A stretch of 64,000 bases of DNA from Nautilus pompilius (lineage: Eukaryota > Mollusca > Cephalopoda > Nautilida > Nautilidae), in contig JACATO010000049.1 in the NCBI GenBank assembly GCA_018389105.1, forward strand, positions 868,001 through 932,000, read 5' to 3'. The notes beneath the pieces are model-generated. The model ran no database searches. It saw nothing but the letters and a program-made list of their open reading frames with translations, and was not told where the DNA came from. Every line of letters begins with the position of its first letter. Within the stretch, counting starts at the first letter, position 1. Shown piece by piece: positions 24,030-36,000 of the stretch. A program made the position numbers and the translations under genes.

Positions 24030-24231
24030 GACTATGCTGAGACAACAATGAATGAACTTCTTGGTCTTTATGGCTATGATAAGTTTGATCGACAAGACAC
24101 TGAGCACCTCAACCTGGAGCGGTACACAGTGTCATCGACGCCAGACACAGTGCAGGGCCTAGATGATATACAGAGAGAGAACACAAGTGATGAGAGCTCT
24201 GATTCTAGAAGCTTAGTACAAAGTCGAAGAG
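24030..24231 (+). CDS. SOBP: SOBP coding exon A (second coding exon of the family)
   Basis: SOBP is a nuclear zinc-finger protein named for binding Sine oculis/SIX homeodomain proteins; loss in mouse affects the inner ear (Jackson circler). This exon encodes 67 complete residues plus one base: DYAETTMNELLGLYGYDKFD and onward to SLVQSRR. The block AETTMNELLGLYGYDK matches the vertebrate AENTMNELLGWYGYDK, which is nearly invariant in the family. The acceptor TTTCCACAG ends at 24029 and the donor is GTAGGT at 24232; the exon ends in phase 1. The ATG at 24018 lies in the intron, within the acceptor tract, and is not the start. In vertebrates a short exon with the initiator methionine and a basic segment precedes this one; I did not find it here. 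The downstream intron is about 21.8 kb. Confidence 0.95.
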
Positions 24232-26950
24232 GTAGGTTCTTTGTTTTGATGAAGATGAAAATAGCAGCTGGAGTTCTTTTATTTGTTACTTGTTCAAACC
24301 TGAGTTAATACAGGTAAAGACAAAGGAACAAACATCTATGTCTAGAAGCCGATGAAAAAGGACCATGAAGCAATCTCTGTTATTTCAGTGATGTACATTA
24401 GTTGTATTTAATACTTGCCAGCCAGGTGTAATGAAGAAAGGTGCTTGAATGTCCACAACTGAATTTATCTGGAGAATCTTCCGTAGTTTGGCAAAACAGT
24501 TGTAGTCAAAACTTGTATACTCATTGTAACATTAAATCAAACAGAATTCAAATAATTTAAAAATAAAAATGTTTTCAAGTGAGAAGAAGTCAATGTCACA
24601 TTAGTTTTCAATCATAACATTTCTTTTCTATGCTATTCAGCTTTCAATAGAATGGATGCTACATCAGTGATTACAAAGAATAAAGTCCACTGAAAAGGCA
24701 AATAACATCCTTTCCAATTAGCTACAACTGAGTACATTGTAAGTTGTCCTAAAAAATCTTAAAAAGATGAGATTTATTCGAGAAATTTTTAGTCATTGAT
24801 TCATACTGTTTTTTAATTAGTATCTGCCATAGAGTAATCCACAAAATAAATATCTGTGATTGTAAATTAGTGACTCCTTGTGAGGGTGCAGGGCAACAAG
24901 ATTTGAAACCTTAAAAACTATTATTTTATTTTTGTTTTTTTTACATTAATAATTAAATATTTTTGAAAAATTTTTGAATTTTAGGTACAAATCAATATTT
25001 TTCATATCTTTACTAAAATAAAATTTGTTATTAGAAAATATTTTTGAAAATGTATAAAAGCTTTGGCACCTAAGGTATTATTATTGCATAGATTCTAATC
25101 ACTACTTAGGACAGTAAAAAGAAACTCAATATATAGTGATACATGTACATTAGTTAAATAAAATGTTAAAAAAAATTTGTAAAAAAATAGAACAGGAATC
25201 TTCAGCCATATGTACAAAAAAAAAAAAGTTTAGAAACATTTTTATTCTTTACTCATTTAAATATTGCTCTGTTTCTAGGCATTAGAACATTACGACGGAC
25301 CTGTTTTATTTAAATGGAGAGCTATTTTTATGAATCATTTCAGACATTACTTTGTTTATGGTACATGATTACTGGTTGATGCACCCTGCTTATCAATTAT
25401 TTGCATGTTTATAATGATGATGATGCTGGGAAGAAGTGTTAGCAAAATAGTGCTCAGTTTCTACTAAATTATGTACCTTTCATTTAGAGATCATGATTCA
25501 GTTCATCAGATCTTCTGATGAATAGTTTATTCGGAGATGACAATGGAGGATGAATATCACTAGGCATGCTCTCTATAGATTACACTAATTAAAAATTTAT
25601 TGAACACTTATTCAGTTTTAATTCCACACATTTGTAACATAATGAATTTATGGAAGCATTTTTTTTTTTGTTTAAGCCTGCCTCTTCAAGAATCATTCTG
25701 TTGCTAAGTTTTTATTTTCCCTAAATACCTGTCTAGATTTTAAAACTTTTTTTTACATTTCTTTTTGAATAATGTATAAGTATTTATATAGAAGAATCTT
25801 GATAGGACTAAAAGGCATCCAGTGGTAGCCTGTTTCTTAATTAGCACACTATCAGATTTTGGATGTGGTGTTTTATGACTGGATAGATACATTTACTTAT
25901 TTTAAGTTATACCTCTACATTTCACATACATGCATTTTAAAAATATTGAGTTTGGTTCAGAAAAATCAAGCATTGAACAGCATCAGTTGTTATTTAAACA
26001 GTCCAATATCTGATACGACTTAGTAACCAGGCTGTAGCCTATGTATTTTAGAATCTAAAGTTTGCCAGGGATAAACTAGAATTATGGTAGAGCTTGGCTG
26101 GGTGGAATCGTATGTGTACAACATTTTGTCACATGTTTTCTCAATGAGAAGTGATTCAGCTGTGAAGACCCAGATGGTATTTTCCTAGATCATCTTGAAT
26201 GTTCCAAATCAATTTTAATACATAGTTTTTCTGCTTGATAAAGGCTGCTAATGAAAAGTCACTATTCAGTAGGTGGCTGTTTAGGGGTTTTGTTCCATTA
26301 TGGGTTTGATCATTAAATTTTCAAGTGCAATTATGAAACATGAAATCACTAAATTCTGCAAGGTTCAGAATTGCCAAAAGATGGATCTTTGGTTGAAGAA
26401 AAGTATAAAGTAAATGAAGAATATTCTCTTTACTGAAACTATGGACATGTAAACTGATGTATAGAAATCTGTGTTACTTACACTGAGAAGACAATGGGAA
26501 ATAAATACCTTAAAGTGCCTTATTATATGCATTTTTTAAAAGAAAATTTACCCTTTAAAAATTGGGTGTGTATCATACAAGACATCAGACGTTGCAGACT
26601 ATTTTTCCAGACCGCTGGGGCCATTGCCAGTGACAGTGAGTGAGTGATCATATATACGTATATATTGAAAATCACACAGGGCAATTTGATTGAATGTCAA
26701 TAAAAGATAGTTGTTCGTGTCTTGTTTTGTGTTTTGTGAGATACAAGTATTGAATGTCACTGGGTTGAGTATCATTAATATTGGCAATGAAATGGGTAGA
26801 AACAGAAGAAATTCATTTTGCAACTCCATATGAAATTTAACCACAAAATCAAAATGCAAATAATATTTTTTTTTTTCGCAATTTTATTGAAATTCGATGA
26901 AATTGATAAATATAATACAGGATAAGTGGCATGCATTGATATGTTGTACA
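24232..26950. other. SOBP intron, left part
   Basis: Begins with donor GTAGGT. A+T-rich, with no recognised element up to the Tigger transposase. Reading through the intron adds about 25 in-frame codons before a stop at 24306. The - strand frame at 26599-26859 is probably 3' non-coding sequence of the Tigger copy. Confidence 0.6.
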
Positions 26951-26956
26951 TCTAGA

Positions 26957-28221
26957 TTAAAACCCATCAAACTCATTCCTGCTATCTTCCTTCCACTGCA
27001 AGAACTGTTCATCAGTCATGGTAGCAATTGTGTCGTAGCAAATATCATTGTTGTCGCCCTCTGATGCTTCTACTGCCTCGTCATCCCTTGGCTCAGACCA
27101 CAGGATGTCATCTTCAGTTCAGTAAATGGCATTGGACAGGCAGCATCTGAGGAAGCCCTTCTTGATGGTCTTGGGGGTCAACTTCTCAGGCATCTCTGAT
27201 CCAAGTGGCAATGGTGAGCATGAGGGGTTGGCGCATACAACCAGTGGAGGTGAAGATGTGTTCGTCCTCCATTATCCATGTATTCCACTTTTGCTGGACC
27301 CCCACGCTTGACTGGGCAGTTGCAAGCTATGTCCATGACCTGCAGCATGGACATCATACCCCTGGGGATGATGGTGAAGTCTGTGAGAGTCTTCATGGAT
27401 TCCATGTAGTGGCATCTGAAGGCATCCAGTGGCAGGAGGCAGAGCAGCATACCATGTCTGCCCCATACGGTGTTCACATCTACCTCTTGGCATGGACCCA
27501 GATGTGGACACTACTGGGGAATTGGTCCTTTGGCATGATCTTCCTCTTGATGATGATGTATGGTGAGAGTTCATTTCCATCAGCCATACACCCCAGCATG
27601 ACTATGAAGCTGGCCTCGTGGTCAGGAATCTTCATGGTGATGGTCTTCAACCTGATGGGGACCACTGTGCTGTTGTAGGGACTGTTGAACGTCATGGGTA
27701 TGTGGTTGGCATTCCCTGTGTGACTCAGGGGATACTCATGATGTTTTTCAGTTTGATGATGAACTGTTTGAGCCTCAACAGTTGATCTTCGCAATCATCA
27801 GGTAGTTTCTGGGTGATGGTGGTCTGCTGATGTATGCTCAGTTGCTTACAGGCCATGAAGCACGTGCACCATTTCTGAGATGCCTTAAAGTCGGGCATAG
27901 ATTGAATTCTTTTGACTTTTGTAGACAGAAAGTGTGTGCATGTGTATCTCTGTGGTTGAAACCACACACTCTGCATGTACCTTTCAGTGACGAAGGAAAT
28001 ACCACCTCCTCAAGCTTGGGACAGGCTACACCCTTCCCCCGATCAGCACGTCTTAACATGGCATGGCTTCAATCTTCTCCTGAAAACATCACCAGGACCT
28101 GATGTTGGCCTCGTTCGCTCCAAACCTTCAGGCTGTATCTCTTTTGTTGTTTTCAACTGCATGGCTGATCATTGAGTTTATCTGCGGCTGTGTAGCTCAT
28201 ATGATGTCGTGTTAGCGGCAT
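26957..28221 (-). pseudogene. Near full-length but decayed Tigger/pogo transposase
   Basis: On the - strand the likely start ATG is at 28219-28221 and the family-like stop at 26957-26959, a span of 1265 bp (about 420 codons, normal for Tigger). In order: MSYTAADKLN then SHAVENNKRDTA, and FGANEANIRSW (first HTH); RRADRGKGVACPKLEEVVF; DFKASQKWC then TTITQKLPDD (CENP-B second HTH); the 27480-27794 frame with FIVMLGCMADGNELSPYIII then KRKIMPKDQFP, typical of the DDE_1 core; PLDAFRCH (second catalytic D kept); and IIPRGMMSMLQVMDIACNCP (third acidic site kept). The C-terminus reads EDDILWSE and ends EFDGF. The first catalytic region, normally NADETP, reads NANHIP, so its D appears lost. Several frameshifts and stops (for example TGA just before EDDILW) confirm decay. 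Terminal inverted repeats were not identified. Confidence 0.9.
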
Positions 28222-30720
28222 GGTTGTGTGTAACAGTATATAGAAACAAGGACTGAATGAAAATTATCCCTGTGTGGAGTTTATATACATGTTAACTTAA
28301 TACTACAGTAGTAGGCGAGGTGGCGTAATAATCGAGGTTGGCCCAATCTGATGGTGCCTGAAATATAAGCTAAATATGCCTGTATATTATAATGAGAATT
28401 ATACATTTTTTGGGTTTTTTACAGAAAAATATTGGGGTGAGTTACAGTAGTTAGTTTTATGATGTTCTCTTAGTCTTTACCAAATAAAAGTGTACAAGAT
28501 AACATCACAATTGGCCAGAAGGTACGATGCCCTTACTACTGCTACTCACAGTGAGTGACACCATAAGTGGCACATTTTCATGACTATTATTTTCAGAGTA
28601 GTGGAAATTTAGCTGATTCTGATTTTAATTCTTACACAGGAGACTGTGAGACATCTTGGTTATTGCAGGAGGTTCAGTTTAGTTTTAGTTTGTTATCACA
28701 AAATGCAAAACTTTATTATAGTTTTCTTTCAAATGGCTGTAAAAATATATGCACTAAAATATTATTACTATAAAAATGTTACTGGGTATTTGAAGTCTGG
28801 TGTTGCATCCAGGGATTTGTGGAGCTCTAAAAGTATCAGTCTCGACAGAGTTTTCATGCGACCTCTTTGTTGCCTGTCAGTAAACATCTTAGTCAGTCTG
28901 AATATACATCATATATATTTGTTGTAACTCCCTTCTGTGTGTCACTTTAAGCAAGGAAAGGAAACGAGGAAGACATTTGAAAAACCTAACCATTTGTTGA
29001 GACTGAAATGTTCACGAGTAATGATTTCTTTTGATATTTTTATTTTGGTAAGATAATCACAAACATTTTACTGTTGATTCACCTTTATATTTAATAATCT
29101 ATTGATGATTACACAGTGTTATATGTAGTTCATGATTATATAGTAATAACATGCTGGGCATTCACTAAATGAGCTAGAGTCCATACAAGTGTTTTGTAAG
29201 CTTAGTGCCATAGTTCTTTCTCTTTTGTGCCATGTCACATGTGGATTTTCTTCAGCTGCTCAAGTTTTTCTCTTTGTAAGTTGTCCTATTGGGGATCTCT
29301 GTTTTGTATGAACTTTAACTGGTTTCTGATGCTTTGTATAAGCTATGATGGCTTTCTGCCTTCTTGTTTAAACTAAACTGATTGCAAACACAGTGTAGAT
29401 GCCTGCAAGTTTGTTTTTTAATAGTAGCATAACACATCTGGTATGGTTATAGAACCTAAGTCAGTAAAGAAAACTGTGGTTTATATGGACACTTCCTGTT
29501 GCTTGGATACCACAGACTTAGGATATAAATGTCTTGTGGCTTGAACCTCCTCAGCTTTTCCTGCTCTCTCACTGTTTCTTTGTTTTTTACATCTTCTTAA
29601 GCTGTTTAGTATATATTTTAATAAAGTAGACAAGCTTTTAAATAATATCTATACAGTAGCAGTAAATAATTAATCACTACATAGTTAATAGTTTGTTTTT
29701 AACTTATCATTTATAAAACTGACATGATTTAACTCTTTTCCACATGTGGGTGACCCATAAGAAGCACTTAACAGGTCACTGAGCCAGCACTAACCTATTT
29801 TACTACTTAAGTATTAAAATTACTAATTCCATATTATCAAATAATTAATTAAATATTCTTATATAAATACTTCAATGGAATGAATGCCAACAGCCTCCCA
29901 TCTTGCACAACTGTGATGCAAACGTAATCATTTGTGTTTTTGTTGTTTTTTTTTTACAGGAGAGCTCTGGTGTTACCCATATGTTTGAAAAATAATCCAA
30001 ATTTAATGACATTCTTCTCAAATAAATTAAATTTGTCATTCACCATTACTTTATTAAACAACACTTCTATGATTACTGCACCACCTTAAGATTAAACAAG
30101 TTAATAATAATTGTTCTGATATTTGTGAGGTCTCTATACTAAATAAACCTCATTAATGGAGTAATTTCTCTAGAGATGCAACTAAAGAGCAAGAAGGCAG
30201 CAAACTCAAATGCACACTTTTCAATATTGTTTTGATTAAAAATTATTTTAACAGAAAACACGAATAATAAATGGTACCATTAAAATAAAAACAAAAAATA
30301 TTTTGGGTGATGCAGAAATTGAGAGCATCAATGGGTATGAAATGCTGAAAACTCATACAATAAATTTTTGTTTATACTAAAAATATACACTTTTAATTTT
30401 GTCACTGATAAGATGAACATTTGTGTGTGCACTTGTCTGTGAATTTAAATGAAAATTCTTAAGGGTTAGGGTAGTGTTTTAATTGCAAGTTGGCTCTTGT
30501 TTGCATGGAAATTTGGGCACTCATCAGAAAAATCCATTTGCAAAGTCGGAGAAGGTAGGGTTAACACCATTCCCATTGAGGCTTATATTTTCAGAATGCT
30601 GTGGAACTAAATTTATTAATGGAATTAAAGTGAGAAAATGTAACAAGTTGATAATAATAAAGAAGTGAAACTTTGAAAGTTGACTATGGAAAAACTTGCT
30701 TGAGTCCATGATACAAATCA
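28222..30720. other. SOBP intron, non-coding
   Basis: The first 200 bp may be 5' flank of the Tigger copy. Both sides of that copy carry an ATTGGG(G)TG motif (about 26562 and 28431) in direct, not inverted, orientation. Otherwise A+T-rich with nothing recognised. Confidence 0.5.
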
Positions 30721-30724
30721 TGGA

Positions 30725-30852
30725 CATTATGACCTTGACGATATTTACAACAAAAGAAAGAGAGAGAGAGAGAGAGTAATACCCCTTGTTTAGTTTGTGC
30801 TGTGTGTGTGTGATAGCATTACATTCGAGAACATTTTTAAAAATTATACGCA
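30725..30852 (+). repeat. Dispersed repeat family R1, copy 1
   Basis: Shares an ordered series of blocks with 48628-48723: ATATTTACAA, AAAGAAAG, CCCCTTGTTTAG, GCATTACATT or GCATTGTTGG, and AATTATACGCA or AATTATGCA. Here an (AG)n run (about 30758-30776) has expanded inside it. The family is not recognised. Confidence 0.6.
30758..30776. repeat. (AG)n microsatellite
   Basis: Nine AG dinucleotides inside repeat R1 copy 1. Confidence 0.9.
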
Positions 30853-33800
30853 GATGAAGATCTGTTTCAGATTTCATACCCACATTTTAATTTAAAACAA
30901 TGGTATTTTAAAAGCATAAGTAATGATAATTATGTTGGCAGGATAACTTTTTTCTTTAGGTTATCTTTTTTCATATGATTTTGATTTTCTTGTACAATAA
31001 GTGTCAGTGCTTAAATTTTAATAAACACTCGATGAAAGGTTGTTTTTTTTTTTTTGTAATTACATTAAAAACTAAATAAGTATCCACCCTGTGGATCTCC
31101 ATATAGCTGCTGCTTGTTAACAATTTTTTTCACTCTTGTTTGGCTTGGAAGAGAAAATTTTTTAGGAGTAGAATTAACAAAAGCCACTTTAAAAGAAATA
31201 AACAGAATGTTAATCCTTTGCTAATGATGGGTGTGTGTTTATATGTCAGAGTATCAAATTTTGCATTCCTTTTTATTTTTGTTTTGTTGTGGTGATGAAA
31301 TCTTATACAGTCAGGTTACTTTAATGTAACATTCTTTAGGTTGAAACGCACCATGTCCAGTAACAATTATTACCACTACTAGGTGTGTATTTTTTTGTTT
31401 GGAAGGGGGAGAGTAATTGAAAAATTATATTCTGTGATGTAGATGCACTTCGAGTTGGTAAAACCATACATAATTAATTAAAGTAAACAAACCAGCCCCT
31501 TTTTTTGTCTTGGGGGATAGTCTGGTCATTAGGAACCAGCTGGAAGTGGATGCTACTTGTGGTTTATTAGTATTAACTTATAGCTTCTGGAAAGGCATTA
31601 ATTAGCTCAAGATGGTTATTTAATAGGTATGTAAGTGAGATTTTTTTTTTACATTTTTTAACGGTGGGATGAATGCCTCTCACTTTCAACTCTTTCCCAG
31701 ATAATTGTGTAATCCTGTTGTTTTTCGGGATGTTTATGATTGTAAGGAAAGGATTAAAAAAGACCCCAAACTATTCCTCTTTCTATTAGAGATCCCAGAA
31801 CATGTGCTGATACAGGACGGTCCCACGCGCACATGACTCGTAGAGATCTTTAACATGCAAAAAAAAATTAATGATAAATTACAAAGGTACTCTTTCTTTG
31901 CTCCAGAAATTGAATGCCAGGGTCTCACCCTATAAACCTAAAATTAGCTGTTTTATGCATAATTTTAACTGTGAAAGATCACCTTACCACTTAGCTAGGT
32001 TACTGACAGATGTTTGAATAACTTTTATGGGTTCTGGTTTCTCAACATGACCTACATTTTGTGTTATTATTAATACCTGCAACTAAAGAACATCCACACT
32101 GCTTTTCCACATTATCATCACTAAGCTGCGTTTATTTCGATCTCTGTAGATGAAGACAAAAATACACACATATATTTGAAAGACTTCACATTAACAGAAT
32201 TTACTTAAAATGAAGGAAGTTCACCAGACACTGAGGTATTTATTTTTCCAATAAGCTAACCTTTGCAGATGGAAAAATGATAACTCAGCTCTGAACATTT
32301 TGGGATTTAGTGTAATAAAATTGGCTTTTAAGATTAACTATAGCAGGTCAGTCTGTCTAGCTTTGAAACTCTAAACGGACACTTGATAGGAGTGATGGAA
32401 GGAGGTGAATCCTGTCTTGAAAGTTCTCAGAAGATTCAGTTACCTGCTAATGTGCATGATTCACTGAAGGTGTCAGATTAGATTAATGCACCTTAGATTC
32501 ATTACCTAGATGATAAACTTTGTTTGTTATGTGATGCTTATAGCATTAGATTACATTAATGACTTTCCTACTAGCCTTCCCATCCACCCAGATTTTGTTT
32601 CAAACAATTCTGTCATACCTCTACTCCAGGTGCATGCATATTTATAGAACTATCAAAGAAATGCCCTGTAGCTTCTCTGGAGAATTAGTCTCAACTGTCA
32701 GCGTTTGGGCTATTACTAAGCAGAAAGCAGAATCTTTGTCTGTCAATCCATTCACTAGTCCTAATAGAATAAATTTACCTGCAAAAATCAAATTTCACAC
32801 ACAGATTATGTATTGTGATATGCAATTTAATGAAAATGATAAAAAAATTTTTATTATTTATTTACATATACATTTTTTAAAAAATCTGACTTTTTAAAGA
32901 TAAAGATGATGTGCTTGTTGCCTCATAATCATGTCTAAATAAGGCTGAGTAAAATTTTTAAAAAAGACATTTTAATTATGTCTAACAGAGTGTGACTGTC
33001 ATGCCACACAACTACAACGATCGCTCTTTAATCCAACAAAAACAGGCCGTCATTGTCTACTGGCTATTTTGTCACATGATGGAGCTTTCCTCAGAGATGG
33101 GGGTCAACTTATTCTAGCTAAGATTCTGTTTCCGAAAAATTGTTTCAAAAGTAGTTATCTTTAGGTGCTGCGAGAACCTGACTGAAGTTTATTTTTTTTA
33201 AAACCACCTTTGTTCAGCAAACACCTGACAGACAAGGAGACATCCGAGAACGGGAGGAGAGTTTGGTTACACACAATCCTCCTCTTAAACAATAAACACT
33301 TCTTAATTTGTTTCACCTAGCAAACTATTCTGAAAAACAAGAAGATTTTTCGGTACATTACAAAGTTATAACGTTTGCAGGTAGATAAAGGGACCTACCT
33401 GCGCAGTCTGGCTTGGTGGGTATTAGAATTTACCAGGGAGAATGGGTGAGTGAGGAAGGTGGAGCTGGTCACAGTGGTGGTGAATGAGTTAAAACTAATT
33501 CTAGTTTTTCTTTATAAATCCCTGGTTAAGACCTCTTTTGAAGTATGTAGCCTGGGCTGGAATATTATCCATAATAGAAAAGTATAGAAATTTTATGGAT
33601 GTAGGGTTAATTACAAAAGAAAGGCAAAGGTGGCCCACCAGGGCTTTCATGGTGATATGTTTGAAGTATTCAAAATTAGACCTCCCTTTTTTAAAAGTAT
33701 CCAAGTGGCATGTGAAATATTGCTGCGATCATGTATAAATAAAAAGTATTTTTGACTTGAAATTATTATTTAATCACATAGGATGGATGGTTAAAGCCAA

Positions 33801-35385
33801 AAGTGTAAATATTTTTACAAACAGCTTTGACTCGCACAGTTTAACAAAAGAAGTTGAATAGAAGTCTAAAAAAAAGATTTCCCATTCTCTGAATATCTAA
33901 ATTTACACAATCATTTACGGTTATTACAGGTTTTCAATTTATGCAAAATCTGCATAGTTAAGTATCAGATTCCATTTTGATTTGAAGTCTTAGGTGTGCA
34001 ATGGGATAAATGAACAAAAAGTCGTTATGCCATACGGTTATTAAATGTTTGTAATTTCATAGTAATGGTCACCAAAAACAGACTTAGTTAAAACTTGAAG
34101 TGGATATCTCTCTTCACACAATAACTGAAGGTTGGTTCTGGATAAAAACATCAGTTATTTGAGATTGAGAAGGAATGCTTTTTGAAAATTGCTGGTTTAT
34201 TTCATGCTAGCGAACAAATCAATAATTTATTAAAAAAGCAGAACCTCTTTAAAATATTTCTATTATATAACAGTGCAAATACACTGTATACAAGAAGTGG
34301 TAATTATATGGAAAATTATGGATTTAATGATAATCTGTGTATGTGAAATATAATTTTGAAAGTTATCATAACACATGATATAAACACTTTAACAAAATTA
34401 GCATAAGATGAAGTTACAGATTTTATTCCAATGATGACTGGCAGGTTAAAACAAAACTATAAATTAAAAAAGATATATTAAATGCAGATTATAATTTACT
34501 TAAAATAATATTTTTAGTTAAACTGTGTGTCAGTAAAAAATATGGTATAATATAGTGTCTGCTTATTCTGTTACACTAATAGCTTTTATAATAAGAAAAG
34601 GATTTGTTTAAACGTGGCACAGTAATTGCATAGCTTCATCACTTACTGTATTAAAACATTAAAAAGATTGCTTTTTAATTTTTTCTGATGCAAATCTTTT
34701 TTGTAAATTCAAAATGCATTAATTAAAATGCTTATCAAAGTTTCAGATCCCTGATCCCTGTCAAAATAATTTGAATATTGTCACCACTATGAAATGGGTT
34801 GGCTACCAAAGGTAGACGCACTCATTTTGTTAGACAGTGTGATATTGATTTCCCCATTTATCTGGGCTTTGGTAATTAGCCAATTGAAAACCATTCAGTC
34901 TACTTGTCATAATGCTACCAATATTTCAGTCTTTCACCTGCTTAGGGAGGAAGCTGTTACTACTCTGCACACAACAATGTCCTGTATACCTTGTCATAAG
35001 CAATGTATGTAGGCTGTTTGTCAACAAATTCATAGTGATTGCTAGTATATTCATTCAGCTATTGTAGCATCAGCATCTTTGTGCAATAGCACCTACAAAG
35101 ATTTTGGTACATATGTATATATGTATACTAGATGGGTTGTATATATTTTGCATATTAGTGGCCCATAGTCTTGTTAAACTTTAACCATTGCTAGACATGG
35201 ATCTGGTGATGGTGATGGATATGGAAATAAAATAGATCTTGAATTTGTTGATGGATGTTTAAATTTTACTAGTTACATATTGATATTTCAAATAACCATC
35301 TTGTTAGTATTTCATAAACAAATCTTCAACCATAAAAAAATGTGGAATAGACTGCAGTTGATTCATTGGTCTCCATATAGCCTGG
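30853..35385. other. SOBP intron, non-coding, with less A+T-rich islands
   Basis: No exon or transposon recognised. The parts at 31440-31640 (with TAATTAATTA near 31472), 32220-32530 and 32990-33490 have more balanced composition and fewer simple runs than their surroundings. They could be regulatory, but nothing in a single sequence proves it. Confidence 0.45.
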
Positions 35386-35389
35386 ATCA

Positions 35390-36000
35390 TGAGTAGCTAC
35401 AAAGTAATCTAAGAGAGCTCTTGTTCAATTTGCAAGGTCTAATCCATGCCCAATGCTTGCTGATATTTCCATTAATGTAAATGTATCATGACATACAGCT
35501 CACCATAAGTACACGTGGCTTGGTGAAAAACCTTGCTTATAGAACCCAATGTAAAGCAGATTCACATTGGCCCAAGAAATGATATACAGACGCAGAAATT
35601 TGGAAATCTGCTCTGTTCTCTGACAAGTCTCAATTTTTTGGCAATTCACATCAAATGGAGGAGCATGGATGTGGAAAAAGGCCAGTCAAGCTTCAGTAAC
35701 CCTGCTTGCAAGTCATAGTTCAACACTGTACTTTTAGTTTAAAAGTGTATACAGCAATTTGGAAGACAGGAAGGACTTACTTGGTGTTTGAGCTGAATTT
35801 TTTTGCATACATATCCATTCTCAATATTCATTTTATGCTATTTTTCAACAAGGAATTCAACAGTTTGTTCAAGACATTTGTTGCAAGATTTTACCACTTA
35901 CCACACCAATAAAACCACAGATTCTCTGCTTGCCACCTAGGAGCCCTGAGATGATCCTGATTAAACATGTCTGAGAGCATTTTGACTGGAAACTGCAAAA
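35390..36000 (+). pseudogene. Decayed Tc1/mariner transposase, second remnant
   Basis: On the + strand, 35601-35642 reads WKSALFSDKSQFFG, matching the Tc1 block 'WkkVLFSDESkF' that carries a catalytic aspartate; the following E is K here. Around 35830-35870 the reading AIFQQGIQQFVQD recalls 'iFQQDNappHta', and 35928-35995 reads CLPPRSPEMILIKHV, a stop, then EHFDWKL, matching 'LPWPprSPDLsPIEHvWdhLdrrl'. The catalytic residues of the last two blocks are substituted. It is in the opposite orientation to the Tc1 remnant at about 5 kb and looks like a different lineage. The 5' half and terminal repeats were not identified. Confidence 0.75.

Noticed and set aside
26550-28450. Terminal inverted repeats for the large Tigger copy
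   Set aside because: The similar ATTGGG(G)TG motifs on the two sides are in direct, not inverted, orientation, so I could not define the ends.
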